From contig NZ_MDDP01000018.1 of the NCBI RefSeq assembly GCF_001999725.1, positions 1 through 64,000 on the forward strand: a stretch of DNA of 64,000 nt, in the 5' to 3' direction. Source of the stretch: Cellulophaga omnivescoria (GTDB lineage: Bacteria > Bacteroidota > Bacteroidia > Flavobacteriales > Flavobacteriaceae). Of the stretch, positions 44,301-52,600 are shown piece after piece. Every line of letters starts with the position of its first letter. Position 1 is the first letter of the stretch. The position numbers and the translations under genes are program-made. The notes beneath the pieces are model-generated. The model was given only the letters and a program-made list of their open reading frames with translations, did no database searches and had not been told where the DNA came from.

Positions 44301-44308
44301 CAAAAATA
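44301..44308 (-). promoter_or_regulatory. gpmI promoter, -7 element
   Basis: The minus strand reads TATTTTTG (TAnnTTTG), 20 bases before the gpmI ATG. Confidence 0.55.
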
Positions 44309-44443
44309 GCACCAATTATTAAGTTTTACAGCTAACTGGCTTGTCTTTTTTTTATTTTTTAGAAAGTGTTAACGTATTGGTTTAACTAAAACGATATCGT
44401 ATCTGTAAACGCTTGTTAAAATTATGTTATAATCATTTTTTAC

Positions 44444-44470
44444 TGAAACATAAGCTATTAAAGGTCGTCT
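44444..44470 (+). promoter_or_regulatory. ECF-sigma-type promoter of ankyrin copy 3
   Basis: TGAAAC (44444-44449), 16 bases, then CGTCT (44466-44470), 48 bases before the start codon. The arrangement is identical to the one before ankyrin copy 2, including an extended match CTGAAACA-N13-GTCGTCT. Confidence 0.5.
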
Positions 44471-44518
44471 TTATTTGTGTATATAATTCATCAAATAAAT
44501 CAGAAAACAACAATCATC

Positions 44519-44947
44519 ATGAAAACAACAATTTTAGTTTTTGCAGCAGTTTTAGTTGCAGCAACAACAGTAGTAAAAGCAAATGTTATTAATAGTATAC
44601 AACCAAACTACAGGGTAGAGGAGGTTAAAATTGAGGTAGTAAGTCCTTTTTGTTTAGCTATTTTAAAGGGCGATGTAGAAACAGTGCGTAAGTTAATAGA
44701 GTTTGGAGTAGATGTAAATGAAAAGTCTAACGGAATGACACCTGCTATATTTGCTGCGCGTTACAATAAAGTAGAAATTTTAGAAATACTTGTAGCCAAT
44801 GGTGCAGATTTAAGAATTAAGTGTGATAAAGGGCGTACAATAATGAAGCACGCAGAATTATCTAACGCAAAAGAAACTATAGCTTTTTTAGGGCAAGTAG
44901 CTAAAGAAAAAAAGTTGGCAAGAAAAAATAAAAGAAAAAGAAAGTAG
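44519..44947 (+). CDS. Small exported ankyrin-repeat protein (copy 3)
   Basis: About 142 residues, paralog of the two proteins at 37.8-38.8 kb but 5.7 kb away. Signal peptide TILVFAAVLVAATTVVKA, then about three ankyrin repeats (SPFCLAILKGDVETVRKLIEF in part, GMTPAIFAARYNKVEILEIL, GRTIMKHAELSNAKETIAFL) and a strongly basic tail (KEKKLARKNKRKRK) that the other two lack. The frame extends to 44477, but the CATCATG context and signal peptide mark 44519, as in the paralogs. It shares the TGAAAC-N16-CGTCT promoter with copy 2. Confidence 0.85.
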   Translation: MKTTILVFAAVLVAATTVVKANVINSIQPNYRVEEVKIEVVSPFCLAILKGDVETVRKLIEFGVDVNEKSNGMTPAIFAARYNKVEILEILVANGADLRIKCDKGRTIMKHAELSNAKETIAFLGQVAKEKKLARKNKRKRK

Positions 44948-44970
44948 AGTTCATCCAACAATCATCAACC

Positions 44971-45006
44971 AAAAAATCCCTTTAATTAAAATTAAAGGGA
45001 TTTTTT
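44971..45006. terminator. Bidirectional terminator between ankyrin copy 3 and the DUF6747 gene
   Basis: AAAAAATCCCTTTAAT/ATTAAAGGGATTTTTT is symmetrical and lies between two convergent genes, so it can end both transcripts. Confidence 0.8.
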
Positions 45007-45048
45007 AATGCTGATACTTTATAAATGTTCTCGTAAAAAGTATTTTTC

Positions 45049-45216
45049 CTAAAATCTAAACCCTGTAAATGCTCTGTATAAAAAAGCATAAACAGTAATA
45101 GATATTAATGCAAAGCAAAAAAATGAATATGCTTTTAATAAAACAACAGCAAGTATTGGTCTGCAATTGTCAAATGCACTTAAATAAAGTCTTTTGTATT
45201 CTAGTAGCCTTCCCAT
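45049..45216 (-). CDS. DUF6747-type small membrane protein
   Basis: A 55-residue protein found by reading the minus strand by eye. It begins MGRLLEYKRLYLSAFDNC, carries one membrane helix (about residues 29-46, SFFCFALISITVYAFLY in part) and ends FTGFRF. This pattern, with an aromatic helix followed by YRxxTGFxF, is what I recall for the flavobacterial DUF6747 family. A TAGCTTTG promoter element lies 28 bases upstream and a terminator 42 bases downstream, so it is a complete single-gene unit. Function unknown. A 64-residue frame on the opposite strand overlaps it and is not a gene. Confidence 0.72.
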   Translation of the reverse strand: MGRLLEYKRLYLSAFDNCRPILAVVLLKAYSFFCFALISITVYAFLYRAFTGFRF

Positions 45217-45244
45217 ATAGTCTCTTTTTTAGAATTAATATTCT

Positions 45245-45252
45245 CAAAGCTA
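45245..45252 (-). promoter_or_regulatory. DUF6747 gene promoter, -7 element
   Basis: The minus strand reads TAGCTTTG (TAnnTTTG), 28 bases before the ATG at 45216. Confidence 0.5.
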
Positions 45253-45300
45253 TAATGGTTAAAAACAATGAGTTAGGCTTGGGGTGCTACAAAATTAAAT

Positions 45301-45345
45301 AAAAATAACGAGATTAAAATGCATTTCATCGAATAGTTATTTTTT
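45301..45345 (-). terminator. Possible terminator after the M48 peptidase gene
   Basis: AAAAATAAC/GTTATTTTT with a loop of about 26 bases overlaps the M48 stop codon. The long loop makes it weaker than the others. Confidence 0.4.
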
Positions 45346-46104
45346 GTTTTTATATTTTTTTATTGCCTCCTTTATTTTCTCTATTCTATTTTCTGGATCT
45401 GGGTGTGTGCTTTGAAATTCTGGCTGTCTGTTTGGCCCTGCAGCTGCTTTTAAAATTTTCATTACAGTTATCATTTCTTCAGGGTTGTAACCAGACTGTA
45501 TCATAAATAATACGCCAAGTTCATCACTCTCTAATTCATCACCACGACCATTTGTAAGTAGTGTTTTTTGACCAATTCCATTAACTAAGCCTCCCATATC
45601 TGCACCAACAGATGCCCCTGTAGATAATGTTTGCCAAAAATTGCTATCTGCTATACGCTCTGCAGAGTGCCTGCCAATTACGTGTCCTATTTCATGGCCT
45701 AATACTCCAGCTAATTGTGCTTCGTTAAGCTTAGAGAATAGGGCATAGGTAATAAATATTTGTCCGCCTGGGAGGGCAAATGCATTTATTGTATTTTCAT
45801 CTGCCAGTAAATGAAATTCATACCTGTAGGGTGTATCTTTTGCAATACTATTTTGTACTAACTTATTACCCACAGCATCTACAAAACTTTGTAGTTTTTG
45901 ATCTGGATACAAACCACCGTGCTGTTGTGCCATTTGCGGAGCACTTTGCAAACCAATAGCAATTTCTTGATTTGCATCCATATTAATATTTTGTACCCTA
46001 CCTGTGTATGGATTTTCTTCCTTGTTACTGCAACGTTGAATGTAAGCAAAAGCAACAATAGCAAGTCCTATAAGTATTCTAATTTTCCAATTTCCTCTTC
46101 TCAT
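45337..46104 (-). CDS. M48-family zinc metalloprotease
   Basis: A 255-residue exported or membrane-anchored peptidase. An N-terminal hydrophobic segment (IRILIGLAIVAFAYIQRC) ends in a Cys that might be lipidated, although IQRC is a poor lipobox. The catalytic motif is HEIGH (His137, Glu138, His141), with the third zinc ligand expected in DELESDELG. The closest well-known relatives are the BepA/YfgC and LoiP peptidases, which act on misfolded outer-membrane proteins. That role is inferred. It lies 46 bases after the M15 gene, with an 8-bp hairpin (TCTTGGTT/AACCAAGA) between them. Confidence 0.88.
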   Translation of the reverse strand: MRRGNWKIRILIGLAIVAFAYIQRCSNKEENPYTGRVQNINMDANQEIAIGLQSAPQMAQQHGGLYPDQKLQSFVDAVGNKLVQNSIAKDTPYRYEFHLLADENTINAFALPGGQIFITYALFSKLNEAQLAGVLGHEIGHVIGRHSAERIADSNFWQTLSTGASVGADMGGLVNGIGQKTLLTNGRGDELESDELGVLFMIQSGYNPEEMITVMKILKAAAGPNRQPEFQSTHPDPENRIEKIKEAIKKYKNKK

Positions 46105-46150
46105 TATAGTTTAATCTTGGTTAGTTTTAAAAACCAAGATACAAAAAGAG

Positions 46151-46897
46151 TTATAAAAGCTCTGGATTAATATCTAAAATATTGTTTACAATGTATGATT
46201 TTAGAAAGCCAGCTGTAAAGTGTTCACCACCTAAAAGACCTTGGTCTTTTACCAGTCTCATAATGTTTTTACCTCTAAACTGTTCTAGCATGGGTTTAGA
46301 AATTGGTGCATAGCTGTAGTGCCAAGGCTCGTACTTAAAACCTCTTCTTTTTTTATCATTTGTATACACCAAATAAAAGCCAAAATCATTAGCATTTTGG
46401 TCCATCCACTTTTTTAAATCTTCAAAAGGTCCACCTTCTTCAAACTTTTTAGGAACTAAAACGTCTCCACTTGTTTTTTGATATCCATCTATAATATCAA
46501 TGTCAGTGCCCCAATGGTGTCTGCTTGTGCCAGGTATTGTAGAGTATTCAATAATTTTGTCAATTGCATTAAGTGGTTTCATTTTTTGATCGTCTGTATA
46601 TTTTAAATACTTACGTTCCCAAATACCCTCTTGCCTGTAGTAATCTCTGTAGCTAGATACTATTTTTAAATCTATACCAGCACTGTAAGCAGCAACTTTC
46701 ATTTTTTTAAATGCATCATGAGCTTCCTTTCTAAGGTTAATTCCTTTGCCATACAAATCAATATCTGCTTTACCCATTAACTCTTCAATAGAATAGGTAA
46801 CTTCTTCTTCTTGCTCTTTGGCAAAAATAAGATGTGGAGCCGTTAATGCGGCAGCACCTAAAATTCCGGTTTTAAGAATAAATGATCTTCTTTGCAT
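46151..46897 (-). CDS. M15-family D-alanyl-D-alanine carboxypeptidase (VanY-like), Tat-type signal
   Basis: A 248-residue peptidoglycan peptidase. The N-terminus MQRRSFILKTGILGAAALTA is a twin-arginine-like signal (RRSF plus a hydrophobic stretch). The zinc site is intact: SRHHWGTDIDI, an SxHxxGxxxD motif with His127 and Asp134, and the third His in EPWHYSY. VSSYRDYYRQEGIW is the family's substrate-side motif. It would trim D-Ala or D-Ala-type stem peptides in the periplasm. It begins five bases after the GNAT gene stop, so both are probably co-transcribed. Confidence 0.9.
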   Translation of the reverse strand: MQRRSFILKTGILGAAALTAPHLIFAKEQEEEVTYSIEELMGKADIDLYGKGINLRKEAHDAFKKMKVAAYSAGIDLKIVSSYRDYYRQEGIWERKYLKYTDDQKMKPLNAIDKIIEYSTIPGTSRHHWGTDIDIIDGYQKTSGDVLVPKKFEEGGPFEDLKKWMDQNANDFGFYLVYTNDKKRRGFKYEPWHYSYAPISKPMLEQFRGKNIMRLVKDQGLLGGEHFTAGFLKSYIVNNILDINPELL

Positions 46898-46902
46898 AAC
46901 TT

Positions 46903-47358
46903 TTAATTTAATTTTTTAAACATAACCATATGAGGTCCTACATTTTGTATGTCAAAAATGTTGCCACTTTTTTTATAACCGCATTTTTGGTAAAAAGGAA
47001 TAGCGCTTTCTCTGGCATTCATCCATAATAATAAAACGCCTTTTTCTTTTAAAATTGTTTCTGCGTAGTGAATAATTTTTTTGCCAAGTCCTTTGCCTTG
47101 GTACTTGTTAGCAATGGCCATACCTCTAAGTTGGTAAGCAAAAACATCTAAAATAGTTGTGTTGTTTGCTTTTAGTAGACTTGCTACGCCAACTAAAGTG
47201 TTGTTTGTGTAAACTCCTATATGAAAAGTTGTATCTCTATTATCTCCATTAAATTCACAGGATGATAAAGGCTTTCCATTCCTTAAAACAGGGTGTCTTA
47301 CAGTATATGTTTCTTTTGCAGAAATTAATTTAAAAACAAGTTGGTTATGGTTCATCAT
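46903..47358 (-). CDS. GNAT-family N-acetyltransferase
   Basis: About 151 residues. An acetyl-CoA-dependent transferase with the GNAT core: YQLRGMAIANKYQGKGLGKKI (motif A, Q-G-K-G-L-G for CoA pyrophosphate) and MNARESAIPFYQKCGYKKSG (motif B). Substrate unknown. The frame extends to 47385, but a TACTTTTG promoter element occupies 47383-47390, so translation starts at 47358 or the next codon, 47355. The element also separates this gene from the T9SS cargo gene upstream. Confidence 0.85.
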   Translation of the reverse strand: MMNHNQLVFKLISAKETYTVRHPVLRNGKPLSSCEFNGDNRDTTFHIGVYTNNTLVGVASLLKANNTTILDVFAYQLRGMAIANKYQGKGLGKKIIHYAETILKEKGVLLLWMNARESAIPFYQKCGYKKSGNIFDIQNVGPHMVMFKKLN

Positions 47359-47382
47359 ACAATCTAAAAAAAAGGTGTATGG

Positions 47383-47390
47383 CAAAAGTA
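47383..47390 (-). promoter_or_regulatory. GNAT-M15 promoter, -7 element
   Basis: The minus strand reads TACTTTTG (TAnnTTTG), 24 bases before the GNAT start and only a few bases past the stop of the preceding gene. Confidence 0.6.
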
Positions 47391-47394
47391 CGTA

Positions 47395-48543
47395 TTATTG
47401 ATTTCCTAAATAGATGTATCCTTGGTGTATAATATTAACATCTTGTAAATTTAATATATAAAAGTATACACCGTCTGGTAAAGCACTGCCAGCTTTTACA
47501 ACCCCACGCACATTAGAGGTACCTCCAAAAGTATTATCATAACTATCTCTATCATAAACAATTCTTCCCCATCTACTATAAATTTTTAGATTGTTATTTT
47601 TTGGAGATAAAGAAACCTCTTTAAAGTGTAGAAAATCATTTACACCATCATTATTTGGAGATACAAAATAGTTTTCAAAATTAGTAGAAATAGCACTTAA
47701 ACTACTCCCAAAGGTAACTATATCATAATTATTTGGCACAAAAGTGTCTGATGTTATAGAACCAGAACTAAAGTTTCCGCTTATTTCTGTATTGCCTAGA
47801 TTTTCCCAAATATTTAATGTTTTGTTCCATCCTACAATACGTAAATCTTCAATAGTATCAGTAAAACTGTTTATATTACTATCAATATCCCAAGTTAATG
47901 TAATTTTAGAGTTGGTATCTGCTTCTAGGTGCCAAAATTCATAGGTGCTGACAGCGGTTAAAATATCAGCAAAATTGTTGGTATTAAAGCTTTTTGTAAA
48001 TGTAGAAGGAGCGTTGGGATCTTCGTAAAAGTAAGCACTTTTTGCGGTGTTGTTGCTTGTTTCAGAATCTATATAAAGAGGTCTAATTTTATTTTGATAT
48101 CCAATTGGGAAACTAAAATTATGCTTTTCTGTAATTGCAGCATATCCATCAACCTTTGTAAGGTTAGCATCGCCATTATAAAATGCGTAATTTATAAAAT
48201 CTAAATTAATATCGGTTGTATTTCTAGGGGTAACAATGTCTCCTAAAATAAAGTTACTATTGTTTGTAATGCCTACAGCTACATTTAAAAATAAATCGTT
48301 TGTTACAACAATTTCCATATCTTTAAAGACAGGTTTAAAAGCTCCAGAAATGGTTCTGGTATTGTCACTATAAAAACCAGCTAAACCTTCGTTTTGGTCA
48401 AAATTTCCATCGTTTGCCAAATCAATATGAAAACCAATTTGCCCATCATTAAAAATTTTTATGTTTCCTGTATTATGTACTATGTTTTGTGATGATAGTA
48501 AGCAGGAAAAACTTAAACAGATATAGAAAAGTATTTGTTTCAT
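47395..48543 (-). CDS. T9SS type B sorted cargo protein (gliding-motility C-terminal domain), copy 1
   Basis: About 382 residues. A signal peptide (ILFYICLSFSCLLSS) leads to an N-terminal domain (NTGNIKIFNDGQIGFHIDLAND), then a variable middle and a C-terminal CHU_C/gliding-type sorting domain: NYFVSPNNDGVNDFL, KIYSRWGRIVYD and DGVYFYILNLQD. Such domains send proteins through the type IX secretion system to the surface. It starts two bases after the stop of the 306-residue fibre-like protein, so the two are co-translated. It is a clear paralog of the protein at 57001 (same opening, same length, same GxxxxETFVPNDYE-type segment). Confidence 0.88.
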   Translation of the reverse strand: MKQILFYICLSFSCLLSSQNIVHNTGNIKIFNDGQIGFHIDLANDGNFDQNEGLAGFYSDNTRTISGAFKPVFKDMEIVVTNDLFLNVAVGITNNSNFILGDIVTPRNTTDINLDFINYAFYNGDANLTKVDGYAAITEKHNFSFPIGYQNKIRPLYIDSETSNNTAKSAYFYEDPNAPSTFTKSFNTNNFADILTAVSTYEFWHLEADTNSKITLTWDIDSNINSFTDTIEDLRIVGWNKTLNIWENLGNTEISGNFSSGSITSDTFVPNNYDIVTFGSSLSAISTNFENYFVSPNNDGVNDFLHFKEVSLSPKNNNLKIYSRWGRIVYDRDSYDNTFGGTSNVRGVVKAGSALPDGVYFYILNLQDVNIIHQGYIYLGNQ

Positions 48544-48545
48544 TA

Positions 48546-49466
48546 TTATTGTATTTGTTGCCAATCTGTGCCATCACTCTGTAGCCAAATTGTTTTTAAA
48601 CTTAATATAACGTTTATATTAGCACCTACTAAATCTTTGTAAGTACTAATTGTTGCTGTTAATGTTAGAGTGTTTGGGTTTTTAATTACATAAATTCTTC
48701 CTTTGCACGTAGAAGCATCCGGTAATGTTATGTTATGTGCCCCGCCTAAAATTATAGTATGGTGAGTTTCGTTTAAAGTTAAATCTCCAGTGGTAACATC
48801 TATAGCCGTAGAAACAGAACCTTTAACTTCTAGGGTTGAATGGACATTATCGCCTGAATATGCTAAATCTTCTGGTAAGTTAAAACCAATACCCAAACGG
48901 TCGCTAATTAAAACTTGGGAGTTGGTAGAATTGTATTTGTCTATACGAATAGCTTCCTTATTACCTACAGTAAAATTAAGTTCGTTAGTAGCTGTTCTAT
49001 ACATACCTGTATCTGTATCTCCATTAAATCTATATGATGGTTCACCTTGGTTTCCATCACTGTTTAATAAGCCAGCGCTTCGTATTGCGCCACTAACTTG
49101 TAATTTGTTTGTAGGGGTGTTAGTTCCAATTCCTAGCCTGTTATTTGTATTGTTCCAATAAATTTGATTGTTATCCTCTTCAGGTTCTCCAAATGAATTG
49201 GTATATAAAATTGAACCGGGGGTATAGGTTGCGGGTAGTAAATCTGTGATATCTGGAATTTTTTGCCATACAGTGGCGTTGTATAAATAGATGCGTTTTT
49301 CATCTGTATTATACAAAATTGAACCTTCTAAAGAGCCTGTTATTCCGCTTATTTCTGCAGAAGTTGCACTAGTAAGTCCTAATAATAAATTAGGGTCTAT
49401 TTGGCCGTAACACATTACTATTGGTGATAGCAACATTAGTTTGAATATTATTTTTTTCATCATCAT
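48546..49466 (-). CDS. Exported fibre-like protein, 306 residues
   Basis: A signal peptide (MKKIIFKLMLLSPIVMCYGQ) followed by the head module shared by all three fibre proteins here (ILYNTDEKRIYLYNATVWQKI). A tail-fibre-like module comes next (RLGIGTNTPTNKLQVSGAIR, SYRFNGDTDTGMYRTATNELNF) that is also present in the 1,000-residue protein, and the chain ends in DGTDWQQIQ. No T9SS sorting domain and no membrane helix. The modules resemble those that precede endosialidase-type chaperones in phage tail fibres, though the chaperone itself is missing. Three ATGs in a row leave the exact start open by two codons. It is likely a surface structural protein. Confidence 0.75.
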   Translation of the reverse strand: MMMKKIIFKLMLLSPIVMCYGQIDPNLLLGLTSATSAEISGITGSLEGSILYNTDEKRIYLYNATVWQKIPDITDLLPATYTPGSILYTNSFGEPEEDNNQIYWNNTNNRLGIGTNTPTNKLQVSGAIRSAGLLNSDGNQGEPSYRFNGDTDTGMYRTATNELNFTVGNKEAIRIDKYNSTNSQVLISDRLGIGFNLPEDLAYSGDNVHSTLEVKGSVSTAIDVTTGDLTLNETHHTIILGGAHNITLPDASTCKGRIYVIKNPNTLTLTATISTYKDLVGANINVILSLKTIWLQSDGTDWQQIQ

Positions 49467-49670
49467 TAAATTATTGGTTTTGTCTATTTCTTAAAGCATA
49501 CTAGTCTGCTATTGGTTGTTGATTTGTAACTAGTATTAAGAAGTAGAAGTTTGTTTAATTTGATGAATTACTTGGGGAACTAAAAGTAACTCGGTTTTTT
49601 GATTATAGATTTGAATTTTAAGGGTTAAACTTTATTTTGATTGTCTTTATATTTTACCTTTTAGTTATTT

Positions 49671-52600
49671 TTATAAGTCTAGAATTACAAACATAAATTC
49701 GGAGTCAAACCTTGCTCTGTCTGATCCTCCGTTATCATTATCTCCAACAATAACATCAAATCCAGCAGTTGTTTGGTTGCTATAAGAAATTCCTGGGTCA
49801 TCGTTGCCAGCACCAGCTCTTCCAGGCTGACTTAATTGGATAATGTAGTTAGCATCAGAAACAGTTCCTGCTGGTAAATTAACTCTGTAATGTCCAGCTC
49901 CAACTTGTTTAACAACAGTAACACCTGTTGTACCTTTTAATATTACACCAAGAGCATTTACTTTTCCTATTGCTTTTACCATACTATTGTAAAATGCACC
50001 ACCATCAGTTCCTGGAGTAATATCATTATTGGTGTCAGCAGAAATAACTTCTGCAGTTTGTGTTATTGCAGATTCGTTTACATAACTAATAACACCAGAA
50101 GTATCATCTTGACTTAAATTTGTGACACTTCCGCCTATTATACCACTAATTTGAGTGTCTACATAAGTTTTAACTGCATTTTGGGTAGGATATAAAGTTG
50201 AAGATGGCGATGTGTCTCCTAAATCTGTAGCATCAGATTTGTTTGTTAAATCTTCTTTTAAAGCAATAGCAGCATCAGCATCAGCCTCGTTATTATTGAC
50301 ATCCGTTTGTACAGCATTAATAGCGTTTGTAGTTGCTGTATTGTTAGTGGTTAATTCGGTTTCTGTAACAAAAGTTCCGTCTAAGTCTTGAGATAATGTT
50401 CCATCTGCATCTGTAATTTCTAAAGCAGTACCATTTAAAGTAAATCCTGTGTTTACCTCGTTGGTAGCATCAGTATCACCATCAGCAGAATTAGAAGCAG
50501 CAACTTGTGTGTCTACATAAGTTTTAACAGCATTTTGAGTAGGAAAAGCATCATCAGAAGTTCCTAAAGCTACGTTGGTAGACTTGTTGGCAGCATCTTC
50601 TTTTAAAGCGATAGCTGTATTTGCAGCAGTTTCGTTGGCATCAACATCAGTTTGTACTGCATTAATAGCGTTTGTAGTTGCAGTATTGTTAGCTGTTAAT
50701 TCAGTTTCTGTAACAAACGTACCGTCTAAGTCTTGAGATAATGTTCCATCTGCATCTGTAATTTCTAAAGCTGTGCCGTTTAAAGTAAATCCTGTGTTTA
50801 CCTCGTTGGTAGCATCAGTATCACCATCAGCAGAATTAGAAGCAGCAACTTGTGCATCTACATAAGTTTTAACAGCATTTTGAGTAGGGAAAGCAACATC
50901 AGAAGTTCCTAAAGCTACGTTGGTAGATTTATTAGCAGCATCTTCTTTTAAAGCGATAGCTGTATTTGCAGCAGTTTCGTTGGCATCAACATCAGTTTGT
51001 ACTGCATTAATAGCGTTTGTAGTTGCTGTATTGTTAGCTGTTAATTCAGTTTCTGTAACAAACGTACCGTCTAAATCTTGAGATAATGTTCCATCTGCAT
51101 CTGTAATTTCTAAAGCAGTACCGTTTAAAGTAAATCCTGTGTTTACCTCGTTGGTAGCATCCGTATCACCATCAGCAGAATTAGAAGCAGCAACTTGTGC
51201 GTCTACATAAGTTTTAACTGCATTTTGAGTAGGAAAAGCATCATCAGAAGTTCCTAAAGCTACGTTGGTAGATTTGTTAGCAGCATCTTCTTTTAAAGCG
51301 ATAGCTGTATTTGCAGCCGCTTCATTATTGTCTACATCCGTTTGTACCGCATTAATAGCGTTTGTAGTTGCTGTATTGTTAGCTGTTAATTCAGTTTCTG
51401 TAACAAAAGTTCCGTCTAAGTCTTGCGATAATGTACCGTCTGCATCTGTAATTTCTAAAGCAGTACCGTTTAAAGTAAATCCTGTGTTTACCTCGTTGGT
51501 AGCATCCGTATCGCCATCAGCAGAATTAGAAGCAGCAACTTGTGCGTCTACATAAGTTTTAACAGCATTTTGAGTAGGAAAGGCATCATCTGAAGTTCCT
51601 AAAGCTACGTTGGTAGACTTGTTAGCAGCATCTTCTTTTAAAGCGATAGCTGTATTTGCAGCCGCTTCATTATTGTCTACATCCGTTTGTACAGCATTAA
51701 TAGCGTTTGTAGTTGCTGTATTGTTAGTGGTTAATTCGGTTTCTGTAACAAATGTGCCGTCTAAATCTTGAGATAATGTTCCATCTGCATCTGTAATTTC
51801 TAAAGCAGTACCATTTAAAGTAAATCCTGTGTTTACCTCGTTGGTAGCATCAGTATCACCATCAGCAGAATTAGAAGCTGTAATTTGTGCATCTACGTAA
51901 GTTTTAACAGCATTTTGAGTAGGAAAGGCATCATCTGAAGTTCCTAAAGCTACGTTGGTAGACTTGTTAGCAGCATCTTCTTTTAAAGCGATAGCTGTAT
52001 TTGCAGCCGCTTCATTATTATCCACATCAGTTTGCACGGCAGCAATAGCATTAGTTGCCGCTGTTTCGTTAGCGTCAATATCAGCCTGAATAGCATTTTC
52101 TGCATTTGTAGCTCTTGTGGTTTCTGTAGTTATTGCGGTAGCGTTATTAGAAATATTAGTTTGTAAAGTAGCATCGTCATAAAAAGCGCCGCCATCAGCC
52201 CCAGCTGTAATATTATTGTTGGCATCTGTACTTATAATAACTTGGTTAGAAGCAGCAACTTGTGCATCTACATAAGTTTTAACAGCATTTTGAGTAGGGA
52301 AAGCATCGTCAGAAGTTCCTAAAGCCACGTTGGTAGACTTGTTAGCTGCATCTTCTTTAAGGTTTATAGCATTGGTGGCAGCAATTTCATTAGCATCAAC
52401 ATCAGCCTGAATAGCATTTTCTGCATTTGTAGCTCTTGTGGTTTCTGTAGTTATTGCGGTAGCGTTATTAGAAATATTAGTTTGTAAAGTAGCATCATCA
52501 TAAAAAGCACCACCATCAGCCCCAGTGGTAATATCATTGTTGGCATCTGTACTTACAATAACTTGAGTAGAAGCAATTATTTGAGCATCTACATAACTTT

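Noticed and set aside
45108-45302. A 64-residue plus-strand frame
   Set aside because: It runs antisense to the DUF6747-type gene, which has promoter, family pattern and terminator; the plus-strand product has none.
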